Below, piece after piece: positions 17,443-25,467 of a stretch of DNA of 64,000 nt (position 1 is the first letter of the stretch; every line of letters begins with the position of its first letter). The notes below the pieces were generated by a model. That model was not told where the DNA came from. It ran no database searches and saw nothing but the letters and a program-made list of their open reading frames with translations. Source of the DNA: an uncultured Parabacteroides sp. (GTDB lineage Bacteria > Bacteroidota > Bacteroidia > Bacteroidales > Tannerellaceae); NCBI RefSeq assembly GCF_902493135.1, contig NZ_CABUOD010000008.1:62001-126000 (forward strand), in the 5' to 3' direction. A program made the translations under genes and the position numbers.

Positions 17443-18021
17443 ATGAGAATATACACGCGTGGAGGAGATAACGGCCGCACCGGAATTCATGGTGGCGAAC
17501 GAGTGGATAAAGACGATATCCGGATCGAAGCGAACGGGACATTGGATGAAGTGAATGCCGAGATCGGCATTGTCCGTGCTTTGCTGCCTACCGAACATGA
17601 ATGGCAGGACTTGTTGGGAAAAATACAACGGGAGATGATGGTGGTAATGTCGCATGTGGCGACTCCGTCCGGCATTCGTCATAAGAACCCGAACAAAATA
17701 TCCGGTGATCTGGTTACTTTTTGTGAGGAACGTATTGATGCTTTATCGGGGCAGATGACAGATAACGGTTACTTTATCCTGCCCGGCGGCTCTTTGGTTT
17801 CCGCCCACTTGCAGTCGGCCCGTACGATCGTACGCCGTGCCGAACGCCGTCTGTGGACATTGAACCGGAAAGATCCGGTTTCTCCTGAGATCATGCAGTT
17901 CGTGAACCGCCTTTCCGATTTGTTTTTTACAATGGCGCGTTATGAAATGTTTTGCCAGGGGAATGCGGAGGAGCGCTGGCAGTCGTTTTTGTATAAGCGG
18001 AAAAAGCAGAACAATACCTGA
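17443..18021 (+). CDS. Cob(I)alamin adenosyltransferase, PduO type
   Basis: Converts cob(I)alamin and ATP to adenosylcobalamin, the coenzyme of B12-dependent mutases; cytoplasmic, trimeric in known members. From the ATG at 17443 it has 192 residues. The N-terminal YTRGGDNGRTGIHGGERVDKD is the ATP-binding motif of the family, followed by IEANGTLDEVNAEIGIVRALL; the C-terminal half has ILPGGSLVSAHLQSARTIVRRAERR and FVNRLSDLFFTMARYE, both diagnostic. It is expressed from its own promoter, divergent from the esterase gene. Together with cbiA and possibly the TonB receptor it points to B12 use by this organism. Confidence 0.94.
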   Translation: MRIYTRGGDNGRTGIHGGERVDKDDIRIEANGTLDEVNAEIGIVRALLPTEHEWQDLLGKIQREMMVVMSHVATPSGIRHKNPNKISGDLVTFCEERIDALSGQMTDNGYFILPGGSLVSAHLQSARTIVRRAERRLWTLNRKDPVSPEIMQFVNRLSDLFFTMARYEMFCQGNAEERWQSFLYKRKKQNNT

Positions 18022-18041
18022 TGATGCATAAAAAAGAAGTG

Positions 18042-18081
18042 TTCACATTTTTGTGAATACTGGAAGAATATAGTATATTTG
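18042..18081 (+). promoter_or_regulatory. HigBA promoter with palindromic operator candidate
   Basis: TTTG (18050-18053) and TATATTTG (18074-18081) are separated by 20 nt, a full Bacteroides-type promoter. The palindrome TTCACA-TTTT-TGTGAA (18042-18057) covers the -33 box, a fitting place for repression by the antitoxin. Confidence 0.65.
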
Positions 18082-18101
18082 TACGCAAATACGAGAACGA
18101 T

Positions 18102-18419
18102 ATGGTTGTTACATTCGAAGAAGCATATTTGCGTGACCTTTACGAGAAAGGAAAGACTGATGACAAGAAGCATCGTTATCAGCCTGATGTGATAAGGCGT
18201 TATCAAAAGTGTATAGATTTTCTTTTGGATGCTAAGAAGGTAGAAGAACTCCTTTTGATAAATTCCTTGAATTATGAGGCACTGAAAGGCGATAAGACGG
18301 GTATTTCTTCTGTACGGGTGAATAACAAGTACCGAGTTGAATTTACCGTAAGGGATTCGATGGAAGAACCGATTGTTACCGTATGTAATATAATAGAATT
18401 GTCAAACCATTATAAATGA
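18102..18419 (+). CDS. higB: HigB-like toxin of a type II toxin-antitoxin system
   Basis: Probable ribosome-dependent mRNA endonuclease of the RelE/HigB superfamily, 105 residues. Visible family features are the N-terminal VTFEEAYLRDLY, a central helix with QKCIDFLLDAKKVEELL, the LNYEALKGDKTGISSVRVNNKYRVEFTV block that forms the beta-sheet with the Arg residues expected at the active site, and the end VTVCNIIELSNHYK. The toxin gene comes first and overlaps the antitoxin gene by 4 nt (ATGA), the order typical of HigBA. A clear promoter with a palindrome precedes it. Confidence 0.88.
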   Translation: MVVTFEEAYLRDLYEKGKTDDKKHRYQPDVIRRYQKCIDFLLDAKKVEELLLINSLNYEALKGDKTGISSVRVNNKYRVEFTVRDSMEEPIVTVCNIIELSNHYK

Positions 18420-18772
18420 TTGTAGCTATGATTACACTTCAAGGTATTGATCCTAAAATGATTGCCAATAATTTGACTCCATCCGAACCCATACATCCAG
18501 GCGAGTTGATAAAGGATGAGATAGAATATCGAGGTATTTCGCAGCGGAAATTGGCAGCGCAAATGGGGATTTCTCCGACATTGCTTAATGAAATATTGAA
18601 TGGTAAGCGTTCTGTGTCGACAGAATATGCCCTTCTGTTTGAAGCTGCGCTTGGCATTGATGCAGAAGTTTGGATTCGTCAGCAAACCCGGTATGACATG
18701 CAAATGGCAAAATCCGATACCTCTTTTTTGGAGAGATTGGCCCATATTAGAAAAATAGTGGCAGTATTATAG
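18416..18772 (+). CDS. higA: HigA-like antitoxin with helix-turn-helix DNA-binding domain
   Basis: Antitoxin and probable autorepressor of the pair, 118 residues. The HigA family core is at about residues 23-90: PSEPIHPGELIKDEIEYRGI, then a Xre-type helix-turn-helix SQRKLAAQMGISPTLLNEIL and the NGKRSVSTEYALLFEAALGI end block, followed by WIRQQTRYDMQMA. The first start codon overlaps the toxin stop (ATGA); a second Met at 18428 is an alternative that drops four residues. It likely binds the palindrome at 18042-18057. Confidence 0.88.
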   Translation: MIVAMITLQGIDPKMIANNLTPSEPIHPGELIKDEIEYRGISQRKLAAQMGISPTLLNEILNGKRSVSTEYALLFEAALGIDAEVWIRQQTRYDMQMAKSDTSFLERLAHIRKIVAVL

Positions 18773-18799
18773 TAGGAACAGAGCAAAATAAGAATAAAT

Positions 18800-20158
18800 A
18801 TGACATCCGTAAAAAAATATATCGAGTCCAACAAAGCCCGTTTCATCGAAGAGCTTTTCTCTTTGATCCGTATTCCGTCGATAAGTGCCAAGCATGAACA
18901 TAAGCCTGATATGGAGGCATGTGCGAAACGCTGGACAGAACTCTTGCTTGCCGCCGGTGCCGATAAAGCGGTTGTGATGCCGACCGAAGGCAATCCGGTC
19001 GTGTATGGGGAAAAGATGGTTTCTCCTGAGGCGCAGACCGTTTTGGTCTATTCGCACTATGACGTAATGCCCGCCGAGCCGCTTGACCTGTGGAAGAGCC
19101 GTCCGTTCGAACCCGAAATCCGGGACGGACGTATCTGGGCACGTGGTGCGGATGATGATAAAGGGCAGGCCATGATGCAGGTAAAAGGTTTCGAAACCGC
19201 CCTGAATCTGAATTTGCTGAAATGTAATGTGAAGTTTATCTTCGAAGGAGAAGAAGAGATCGGTTCGCCGAGCCTCGAAGCCTTCTGCCGTACGCATAAA
19301 GAATTGTTGAAAGCGGATGTGATCCTGGTTTCCGATACCAGCATGGTCAGTGCCGAAACGCCATCCCTGACAACCGGACTTCGTGGGCTTGCCTATTGGG
19401 AGATCGAGGTCACGGGGCCTAACCGGGATTTGCATTCCGGCCATTTCGGTGGTGCGGTTGCCAACCCGATCAATGTGTTGTGTAAGCTGATGGCCGATAT
19501 AACGGATGCTGACGGGCGCATCACAATTCCCGGTTTCTACGATGATGTGGAAGAGGTTTCGCCTGCCGAACGCGAGATGATCGCCCGGATTCCATTTGAT
19601 GAAGCGAAATATAAAGCGGCCATCGGTGTGGATGAGTTGTTGGGTGAGAAAGGATATTCCACTTTGGAACGCAACAGTTGTCGTCCGTCCTTCGATATCT
19701 GCGGCATCTGGGGCGGTTATACGGAAGAGGGCAGCAAGACGGTTCTTTCTTCCAAAGCCTATGCCAAAGTATCCTGCCGTTTGGTTCCGCATCAGGACCA
19801 TGAGAAGATTTCAAAACTGTTTGAAGCCTACATTGCCCGTGTGGCTCCGGCTTATGTCAAGGTAAAAGTGACGCCTAAACACGGTGGACAGGGCTATGTC
19901 TGCCCGATCGACCTTCCCGCTTATAAGGCGGCTGAAGAAGCCGTTGCCGTGGCTTTTGGCAAACGTCCGTTGGCCGTGCGCCGTGGCGGTAGTATCCCTA
20001 TTATCTCGACATTCGAGCAGGTATTGGGCATCAAGACCGTCCTGATGGGATTCGGCCTCGAACAGAATGCGATCCATTCGCCGAACGAAAGTTGTACGCT
20101 TGATTTCTTTTACAAGGGAATCGAGTCGGTAGCCGAATTTTATAAACGATTCGATTGA
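18800..20158 (+). CDS. M20 family metallopeptidase (dipeptidase)
   Basis: Cytoplasmic zinc dipeptidase or peptidase of 452 residues, close to the CNDP-like branch of family M20. Zinc and catalytic residues are visible: His and Asp in VYSHYDVMP (about 83-88), the bridging Asp in RGADDDKGQ (about 116), the catalytic Glu pair in FEGEEEIGS (about 151-154), Asp in SDTSM, and the C-terminal His in EQNAIHSPNE. A dimerisation lid domain lies between about 190 and 340 (GLRGLAYWEIEV... DLHSGHFGG). The helicase gene starts one base after its stop, so they are probably co-transcribed. Confidence 0.92.
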   Translation: MTSVKKYIESNKARFIEELFSLIRIPSISAKHEHKPDMEACAKRWTELLLAAGADKAVVMPTEGNPVVYGEKMVSPEAQTVLVYSHYDVMPAEPLDLWKSRPFEPEIRDGRIWARGADDDKGQAMMQVKGFETALNLNLLKCNVKFIFEGEEEIGSPSLEAFCRTHKELLKADVILVSDTSMVSAETPSLTTGLRGLAYWEIEVTGPNRDLHSGHFGGAVANPINVLCKLMADITDADGRITIPGFYDDVEEVSPAEREMIARIPFDEAKYKAAIGVDELLGEKGYSTLERNSCRPSFDICGIWGGYTEEGSKTVLSSKAYAKVSCRLVPHQDHEKISKLFEAYIARVAPAYVKVKVTPKHGGQGYVCPIDLPAYKAAEEAVAVAFGKRPLAVRRGGSIPIISTFEQVLGIKTVLMGFGLEQNAIHSPNESCTLDFFYKGIESVAEFYKRFD

Positions 20159-20159
20159 T

Positions 20160-21470
20160 ATGACAAATAATGAAATAGTCGCCCGTGCGCTTGCCAATAC
20201 CGGCATTGCCGCTCTGAACGAGATGCAGCAGGCGGTACTGGATGCCGGGACGACAAAAGACATGGTGCTGCTCAGTCCGACAGGATCGGGCAAGACGCTG
20301 GCTTTCCTTTTGCCTTTGCTGACGACGTTGACGGATGAGGACAAAAAGATACAGGCCGTGATCATCGCTCCTTCCCGTGAGCTGGCCTTGCAGATCGAAA
20401 CGGTATTCCGTTCGTTGGGAGCCGGATATAAGGTGAATTGTTGCTACGGAGGGCATCCCATCCGCACGGAGAAGAAGAGTCTCGAACATCCGCCGACGGT
20501 CCTGATCGGCACGCCGGGACGTATCGTCGACCACCTGGAACGGGGAAATATCGACCTGGACAGTGTGCGTACGCTGATCCTCGATGAGTTTGACAAATCG
20601 CTCGAACTGGGTTTCCTCGCTGAAATGAAGGAGATCTTAGCACATCTCCCCGGCGTGCGCCGCCGGGTACTGACTTCGGCAACGGCAGCAGTCGATATTC
20701 CTGCTTTCACCGGGATCACGGCTCCGGTGCGGTTGTCGTTCCTGAAGGATGTGAAGGAGTCGAAGGGACTGACGTTGCGTGTGGTCAAGTCTCCCGTTAA
20801 GGACAAGCTGGAAACCTTGTACAAGCTTTTAGGCGAACTGAATGGCGGTTCTGCCCTTATCTTCTGCAATTACCGGGAGACGGTGGAACGGGTGAGCGAC
20901 TACCTGACCGAAATGGGGGTGGATAACGAATACTTCCACGGGGGAATGGAGCAGCCGGAACGCGAACGCGCCTTGTCGCATTTCCGCAACGGAAGTGCTA
21001 CCGTATTTATCTCTACCGATTTGGCCTCCCGCGGTCTCGATATTCCGGAAGTGAAGAACGTGATCCATTACCATCTTCCTGTGAGCGAAGAGGCGTATGT
21101 GCATCGTAACGGACGTACGGCCCGTATGAACGCGGAAGGGGTCGCCTACCTGATATTGAATGCGGAAGAGACGGTTCCCGAATACATCACCCGCGAGCCG
21201 GACGAGTTTTTCCTGCCGGAGGTGGCGAAGAAGCCCGTGTGTTCCGAATGGGTGACGCTGACGATCAACCGGGGGAAACGGGACAAACTGAGCAAGAAAG
21301 ACGTGGTCGGTTTCCTCTTCCGCAAAGGCGGACTTGAAAAGGAGGATTTAGGCATTGTCGAGGTAAAGGAAAGTTGCGCTTTCGCAGCTGTCAAGCGGGA
21401 CAAACTTTCCGGGCTGCTGGATCGCATCCGGGATGAAAAGATAAAGAACATGAAAGCTAAGTTTATATGA
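20160..21470 (+). CDS. DEAD-box-family RNA helicase with DEFD motif II and DbpA-like C-terminal domain
   Basis: Probable ATP-dependent RNA helicase in ribosome assembly, 436 residues. Motifs in order: Walker A SPTGSGKT (39-46), PSREL (Ia), TPGR (Ib), motif II as DEFD at 142-145 in place of DEAD, SAT (III), GGMEQPERERAL, then RGLDIPEV (V) and HRNGRTAR (VI). The end (about 360-436) resembles the DbpA RNA-binding domain (VTLTINRGKRDKLSKKDVVGFLFRKGGL), which in DbpA recognises 23S rRNA helix 92. The gene is in a run with the M20 peptidase (1 nt gap) and mtaD (4-nt ATGA overlap), an association without an obvious functional link. Confidence 0.92.
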   Translation: MTNNEIVARALANTGIAALNEMQQAVLDAGTTKDMVLLSPTGSGKTLAFLLPLLTTLTDEDKKIQAVIIAPSRELALQIETVFRSLGAGYKVNCCYGGHPIRTEKKSLEHPPTVLIGTPGRIVDHLERGNIDLDSVRTLILDEFDKSLELGFLAEMKEILAHLPGVRRRVLTSATAAVDIPAFTGITAPVRLSFLKDVKESKGLTLRVVKSPVKDKLETLYKLLGELNGGSALIFCNYRETVERVSDYLTEMGVDNEYFHGGMEQPERERALSHFRNGSATVFISTDLASRGLDIPEVKNVIHYHLPVSEEAYVHRNGRTARMNAEGVAYLILNAEETVPEYITREPDEFFLPEVAKKPVCSEWVTLTINRGKRDKLSKKDVVGFLFRKGGLEKEDLGIVEVKESCAFAAVKRDKLSGLLDRIRDEKIKNMKAKFI

Positions 21471-22729
21471 GCCTGTTGATAAAAGGCGTCTTGTTGGATG
21501 ACGCCGTGAAAGATGTCTATATCGAAGGAAACAAGATCAGGCAAATCGGCACGGACTTACAAGTACCGGCGGATCAGGTGATCGACGGAAAGCGCAAAGC
21601 TCTGATACCGGGCTTCGTGAATGCACATACCCATGCGGCTATGACGCTTTTCCGCGGTTTTGGAGATGATATGCCGTTGATGCCCTGGCTGGAACAGAAG
21701 ATCTGGCCGAATGAGGACAAGCTGACATACGAAGATATGTATTGGGGAACAAAACTGGCCTGCCTTGAAATGATCAAAAGCGGGACGACGACATTCTCCG
21801 ACATGTATCATCAATACGAGGCGACTGCCGATGCGGTGGAAGAGATGGGCCTGCGTGCGTTGGTGGCAGGCGCCTGCTTCGACGGCTTCAATCCGAAGTT
21901 GGCGGAACGTTGTAAGCGCGAGAATGAAAAGTTGATGGCGGAAGTGGTCGGGAATTACAGTGACAGGATACGGTATGCCGCCGGTCCTCATGCCATCTAT
22001 ACGGTTTCCGGCGAACTGCTGCAATGGATACATCGTTTTGCCGCGGAGCATGATGCCCCTGTCCATCTGCATTTGGCTGAGACGGAAGGGGAGGTACGAG
22101 ACTCGGTTAAAAAGTTCGGGCTGACGCCCGTGCGTTACCTGAATAAGTTGGGAGTGCTGTCTCCACGCCTGATCATCGCGCACGGCATTTATGTCGATGA
22201 CGATGAAATCCGCATGCTGGCGGATCACGGGGTGAAAGTGGTGCATAATCCCGCATCCAATATGAAGTTAGCTTCCGGCATCCGGTTCAAGTTCTGCGAG
22301 ATGCGGAAAGCCGGTGTGACCGTAGCTTTAGGGACTGACGGCTGTTCTTCTTCCAACAATCTGGATATGGTCGAGGCGATGAAGCTCGCTTCGCTTTTAG
22401 GCAAGGCCTGGCGGAAAGACCCGGAGGCGATTCCTGCCGGTGATATCTTCCATGCCGCGACAGAAGCCGGCGCTTCGGCTATCGGGCTGAAAGCCGGACG
22501 GATTGCCGAAGGATATCTGGCGGATCTCTGCCTGGTGGATTTGAATATCCCGGCTTTTACCCCGAATCATAACTTTGTCTCCAACCTGGTGTATGCAGCG
22601 AACGGCAGTTGCATCGATACCGTTATCTGTGACGGTAAAATCCTGATGCAGGATAAAAAGGTTCCGGGCGAGGACGAGATTATGGAGCGGACAGCCGAGC
22701 TTGCCTATAAGCTGGTGAGAGAACCGTAG
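21467..22729 (+). CDS. mtaD: 5-methylthioadenosine/S-adenosylhomocysteine deaminase family amidohydrolase
   Basis: Metal-dependent deaminase that converts methylthioadenosine, S-adenosylhomocysteine or adenosine to the inosine analogue; cytoplasmic. The 420-residue amidohydrolase barrel shows the metal-binding HxH (His54, His56 in NAHTHAAM), HLHLAETEGE, IIAHGIYVD and the catalytic Asp in LGTDGCSSSNNLDM. Substrate choice within the family cannot be settled here. The start overlaps the helicase stop (ATGA). A purine nucleoside phosphorylase follows 130 nt downstream, so deamination and phosphorolysis of salvaged nucleosides may be linked; the tandem palindromic repeats lie between the two genes. 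Confidence 0.9.
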   Translation: MSLLIKGVLLDDAVKDVYIEGNKIRQIGTDLQVPADQVIDGKRKALIPGFVNAHTHAAMTLFRGFGDDMPLMPWLEQKIWPNEDKLTYEDMYWGTKLACLEMIKSGTTTFSDMYHQYEATADAVEEMGLRALVAGACFDGFNPKLAERCKRENEKLMAEVVGNYSDRIRYAAGPHAIYTVSGELLQWIHRFAAEHDAPVHLHLAETEGEVRDSVKKFGLTPVRYLNKLGVLSPRLIIAHGIYVDDDEIRMLADHGVKVVHNPASNMKLASGIRFKFCEMRKAGVTVALGTDGCSSSNNLDMVEAMKLASLLGKAWRKDPEAIPAGDIFHAATEAGASAIGLKAGRIAEGYLADLCLVDLNIPAFTPNHNFVSNLVYAANGSCIDTVICDGKILMQDKKVPGEDEIMERTAELAYKLVREP

Positions 22730-22734
22730 GTGAG

Positions 22735-22817
22735 GAAACAAAAGTTTCCTCGGCATGAAACAAAAGTTTCCTCGGCATGAAACAAAAGTTTCCTCGGCAT
22801 GAAACAAAAGTTTCCTC
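22735..22817. repeat. Four tandem 22-bp palindromic repeat units
   Basis: Unit GAAACAAAAGTTTCCTCGGCAT at 22735-22756, 22757-22778 and 22779-22800 is identical, and the fourth copy (22801-22817) lacks the last five bases. Every unit contains GAAAC-AAAA-GTTTC, a small hairpin; flanking bases let the first unit's left side and the last unit's right side form longer stems. It lies between mtaD and punA and is not a CRISPR array because there are no spacers. Confidence 0.9.
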
Positions 22818-22859
22818 AAAGGGAACCTATTCTTTTATCTGTATGAACAATTAATTTGA

Positions 22860-23690
22860 ATGTATATGAATACAAATGACAATACGATTTATCGGGAAGC
22901 GGCCGGTTACCTGTCGTCCCGTATTACCGGTCATCCGGAAACCGCTATTATCTTAGGTAGCGGCTTGGGCTCTCTCGCCGACCAGATCGAGGATGCCGTG
23001 GTTATTCCTTACGCTGAGATCCCGCATTTCATGCATTCGACGGCCGCAGGACATAAAGGTAACTTCATCTGTGGCAGGTTAGGAGGAAAACAGGTGCTTG
23101 CCATGCAGGGGCGTTTCCATTATTATGAGGGTTATACGATGCGGCAAGTGACGTTCCCGGTCCGGGTGATGAAGCTGTTGGGGGTTAAGAACCTGTTGGT
23201 TTCCAATGCGGCTGGCGGTATCAACACGAGTTTTAAAATCGGTGACCTGATGATCATACGCGATCACATCAATATGATGCCTAATCCGTTGATCGGCCCC
23301 AATGACGAACAGTTCGGAACTCGTTTCCCGGATATGACGCGGGCGTATGACCGGGAGTTTATCCGCCTTGTCGAAGAAATTGCCGCGTCCCACGGTATCT
23401 CGTTGAAGAAAGGCGTATATGTCGGACTGACAGGCCCCTCTTTCGAGACGCCGGCAGAGTATGCTTTCTACGGAAGGGTAGGAGGCGATGCGATCGGAAT
23501 GAGTACGGTTCCGGAGGTGATCGTGGCCCGTCATGCCGGCCTGCGTGTATTCGGTATGTCCGTGATTACGAATGAAGGCTATCATTTTGCCGATGATTTC
23601 GTCAATGACGGCGCCGATGTGATTGTCGCCGCCAATCAAGCGGCTGCGGTCATGACCGTCCTTTTCAGGGAATTGGTTGCCAAGATATAA
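22860..23690 (+). CDS. punA: Purine nucleoside phosphorylase (trimeric, punA type)
   Basis: Phosphorolysis of inosine, guanosine and relatives to the base and ribose-1-phosphate; cytoplasmic. The 276-residue length fits the trimeric class. Landmarks: ILGSGLGSLAD (phosphate binding), HKGNFICGRLGGKQVLAMQGRFHYYEGY, LLVSNAAGGIN, GPSFETPAEY with the purine-site Glu, GMSTVPEVIVARHAG and VITNEG with the base-binding Asn. Translation starts at 22860 or at a second ATG two codons later. It is downstream of mtaD, which fits a nucleoside salvage function. Confidence 0.95.
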   Translation: MYMNTNDNTIYREAAGYLSSRITGHPETAIILGSGLGSLADQIEDAVVIPYAEIPHFMHSTAAGHKGNFICGRLGGKQVLAMQGRFHYYEGYTMRQVTFPVRVMKLLGVKNLLVSNAAGGINTSFKIGDLMIIRDHINMMPNPLIGPNDEQFGTRFPDMTRAYDREFIRLVEEIAASHGISLKKGVYVGLTGPSFETPAEYAFYGRVGGDAIGMSTVPEVIVARHAGLRVFGMSVITNEGYHFADDFVNDGADVIVAANQAAAVMTVLFRELVAKI

Positions 23691-23701
23691 CTTTTGTCGA
23701 T

Positions 23702-24490
23702 ATGAAAACATTTGTAATAGCAGGATGCGGACGGCTTGCCGGAATCGTTTCGGAAGCTGTCGTCAAAGGGTTGTTGCCCGAATATGAGTTGGTGGGAGTC
23801 TATTCGCGTACGGTAGCCAAGGCGGAACGTATTGCCGGCCGGATGGCAGAGGCAGGGAAAAGCTGTGCCCTCTGTACTACGGCGGATGAGCTGCTGGCCT
23901 TGAAACCTGATATACTGGTGGAGACGGCTTCTCCGGCCGCTCTTCGGGAGTTCGCCGTTCCGGCGTTGAAGAACGGGACTTCCATCGTGACCCTTTCGAT
24001 CGGGGCGCTGGCCGATGAAGCGTTTTACCGGGAAGTATGCGAAACGGCCAAGGAGAACGGGACACGTATCTATATCGCTTCGGGAGCTACCGGAGGGTTC
24101 GATGTCTTGCGCACAGCAGCCTTGATGGGGAAGGCGACTGCCCGTTTCTACAATGAAAAGGGACCTGATGCCTTAAAAGGAACACCGGTCTATGAGGAGG
24201 CTTTGCAGAAAGGACAGAAAGTCGTGTTTACCGGCAATGCGGTGGAAGCCATCCGCCTGTTCCCTACTAAAGTGAATGTCACGGTAGCCGCCTCACGCGC
24301 CTCTGTCGGCCCGGAAGCCATGCAGGTGACCATACAGTCGACTCCCGGATTTAAGGGGGATACCCAGCGGGTGGAGATAAGGAACGACCAGGTGCATGCC
24401 GTCGTGGATGTGTATAGTGCGACGGCCGAGATAGCAGGATGGTCGGTCGTGAACACCCTGCTGAACATTGTCTCACCCGTTGTATTCTGA
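23702..24490 (+). CDS. nadX: Aspartate dehydrogenase family protein
   Basis: NAD(P)-dependent oxidation of L-aspartate to iminoaspartate, which can feed NAD synthesis; cytoplasmic. The 262-residue protein has an N-terminal Rossmann fold (FVIAGCGRLAGIV), VETASPAALREF and LSIGALAD, then the domain-of-unknown-function-108 part with IYIASGATGGFDVLR containing the catalytic-region Gly/Ser block and RLFPTKVNVTVAAS. nadA and nadC are not adjacent, so the role in NAD synthesis rather than aspartate catabolism is inferred. It overlaps the convergent gene at its 3' end by 18 nt. Confidence 0.85.
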   Translation: MKTFVIAGCGRLAGIVSEAVVKGLLPEYELVGVYSRTVAKAERIAGRMAEAGKSCALCTTADELLALKPDILVETASPAALREFAVPALKNGTSIVTLSIGALADEAFYREVCETAKENGTRIYIASGATGGFDVLRTAALMGKATARFYNEKGPDALKGTPVYEEALQKGQKVVFTGNAVEAIRLFPTKVNVTVAASRASVGPEAMQVTIQSTPGFKGDTQRVEIRNDQVHAVVDVYSATAEIAGWSVVNTLLNIVSPVVF

Positions 24491-25357
24491 GAGATTGGCC
24501 AGCACCTTTTCGCTCAGGCGGTCGAATGCCTGGCGGGTGCGGCCTGTCGAGGTCTGCACGCATCGTACATGCGTATGCTCCAAAAGATGGGTGCCGCCCA
24601 AGGCGCCGACGGTATCGCAAAAACAAAGGTTATTGCCCGATAGCCATTTGACGAACGGCTCCTCGTCCCAGGCGGGAGACAGTCCTGTGTTGAACAGTAT
24701 CTTTTTATTACCCAGCTTCCGGAATTCGGCCTCGTGCAGCAGGACGGTGTTTTTGTTCAGGCAGCAAAACAGGGCTTCGCTTTGTGCGAGCAGTTCGTCC
24801 AAAGGAAGGAAACGATATCCCTTCTCACGTGCCCAATCCTTTTCTGTGCGGGCAAAATAAGATATTTCCGCACCGAAGAAACGGAGCGCGTCGGCGATCA
24901 TGCCGCCCGACTTGCCCAAGCCGATGATACCGGCTTTCAACCCGGTGATTTCGCGGACTTCGCCATCCCAGGCCGGCCCGTCAAACCCGTGAAAGCAGCG
25001 TACCAGCTCGCTTATGACATATTCGACTACTCCTTCGTCTCCATAATCCCGGATGCCTGTGACCGTGATACCGTGCCCGTTGGCATACATGATATCGACG
25101 TTGGCGCTTTCCGGTGAGTAAAGCGAACAGCACATACCGATGTATTTGATATTAGGGCATCTTTCCATTACCTCGCGGCGGATACTCGAAGTGTAACTCA
25201 GCAGCACCGCATCGGCATTGCCGATGCGACGGACGATCTCCTCGTCATCCGCCGGAATATCAGGGTACATCACTACTTCATTTGCAAACGAGTGCAATGC
25301 TTTTTCTGCCGAAGGGATCAAACTGACCGGCTCTATCGCAACTATTTTACTAAACAT
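24473..25357 (-). CDS. D-isomer-specific 2-hydroxyacid dehydrogenase-like protein
   Basis: NAD(P)-dependent oxidoreductase-like protein of 294 residues. The central nucleotide-binding domain is clear at about residues 135-250: LKAGIIGLGKSGGMIADALRFFGAEISY and DELLAQSEALFCCL followed by ILFNTGLSP. The N-terminal half (MFSKIVAIEPVSLIPSAEKALHSFA) resembles the substrate domain of the family. The usual catalytic Arg/Glu/His set is not obvious (FNTGLSPAWDEEPF stands where the xNxxRG-type motif is expected), so activity is uncertain. The gene is divergent from the SGNH hydrolase gene, each with its own -7 element. Confidence 0.75.
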   Translation of the reverse strand: MFSKIVAIEPVSLIPSAEKALHSFANEVVMYPDIPADDEEIVRRIGNADAVLLSYTSSIRREVMERCPNIKYIGMCCSLYSPESANVDIMYANGHGITVTGIRDYGDEGVVEYVISELVRCFHGFDGPAWDGEVREITGLKAGIIGLGKSGGMIADALRFFGAEISYFARTEKDWAREKGYRFLPLDELLAQSEALFCCLNKNTVLLHEAEFRKLGNKKILFNTGLSPAWDEEPFVKWLSGNNLCFCDTVGALGGTHLLEHTHVRCVQTSTGRTRQAFDRLSEKVLANLSEYNG

Positions 25358-25389
25358 GACAAATTATTCTTTTTGAAAATATGAAGAAA

Positions 25390-25424
25390 CAAAGATACGT
25401 TTTTTTGTAAAGTTTCTATCTTTG
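25390..25424. promoter_or_regulatory. Divergent -7 elements between dehydrogenase and SGNH hydrolase genes
   Basis: Minus-strand TATCTTTG at 25390-25397 (32 nt before the dehydrogenase start) and plus-strand TATCTTTG at 25417-25424 (43 nt before the hydrolase start). Both are exact TAnnTTTG matches; -33 boxes are not clear. Confidence 0.5.
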
Positions 25425-25467
25425 TATTCAATTCAATCAATGTAATAAAATAAACTTATTTCTACCC

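Noticed and set aside
22735..22817. Short regular repeats that could suggest a CRISPR array
   Set aside because: The units are contiguous without spacers and no cas gene is near.
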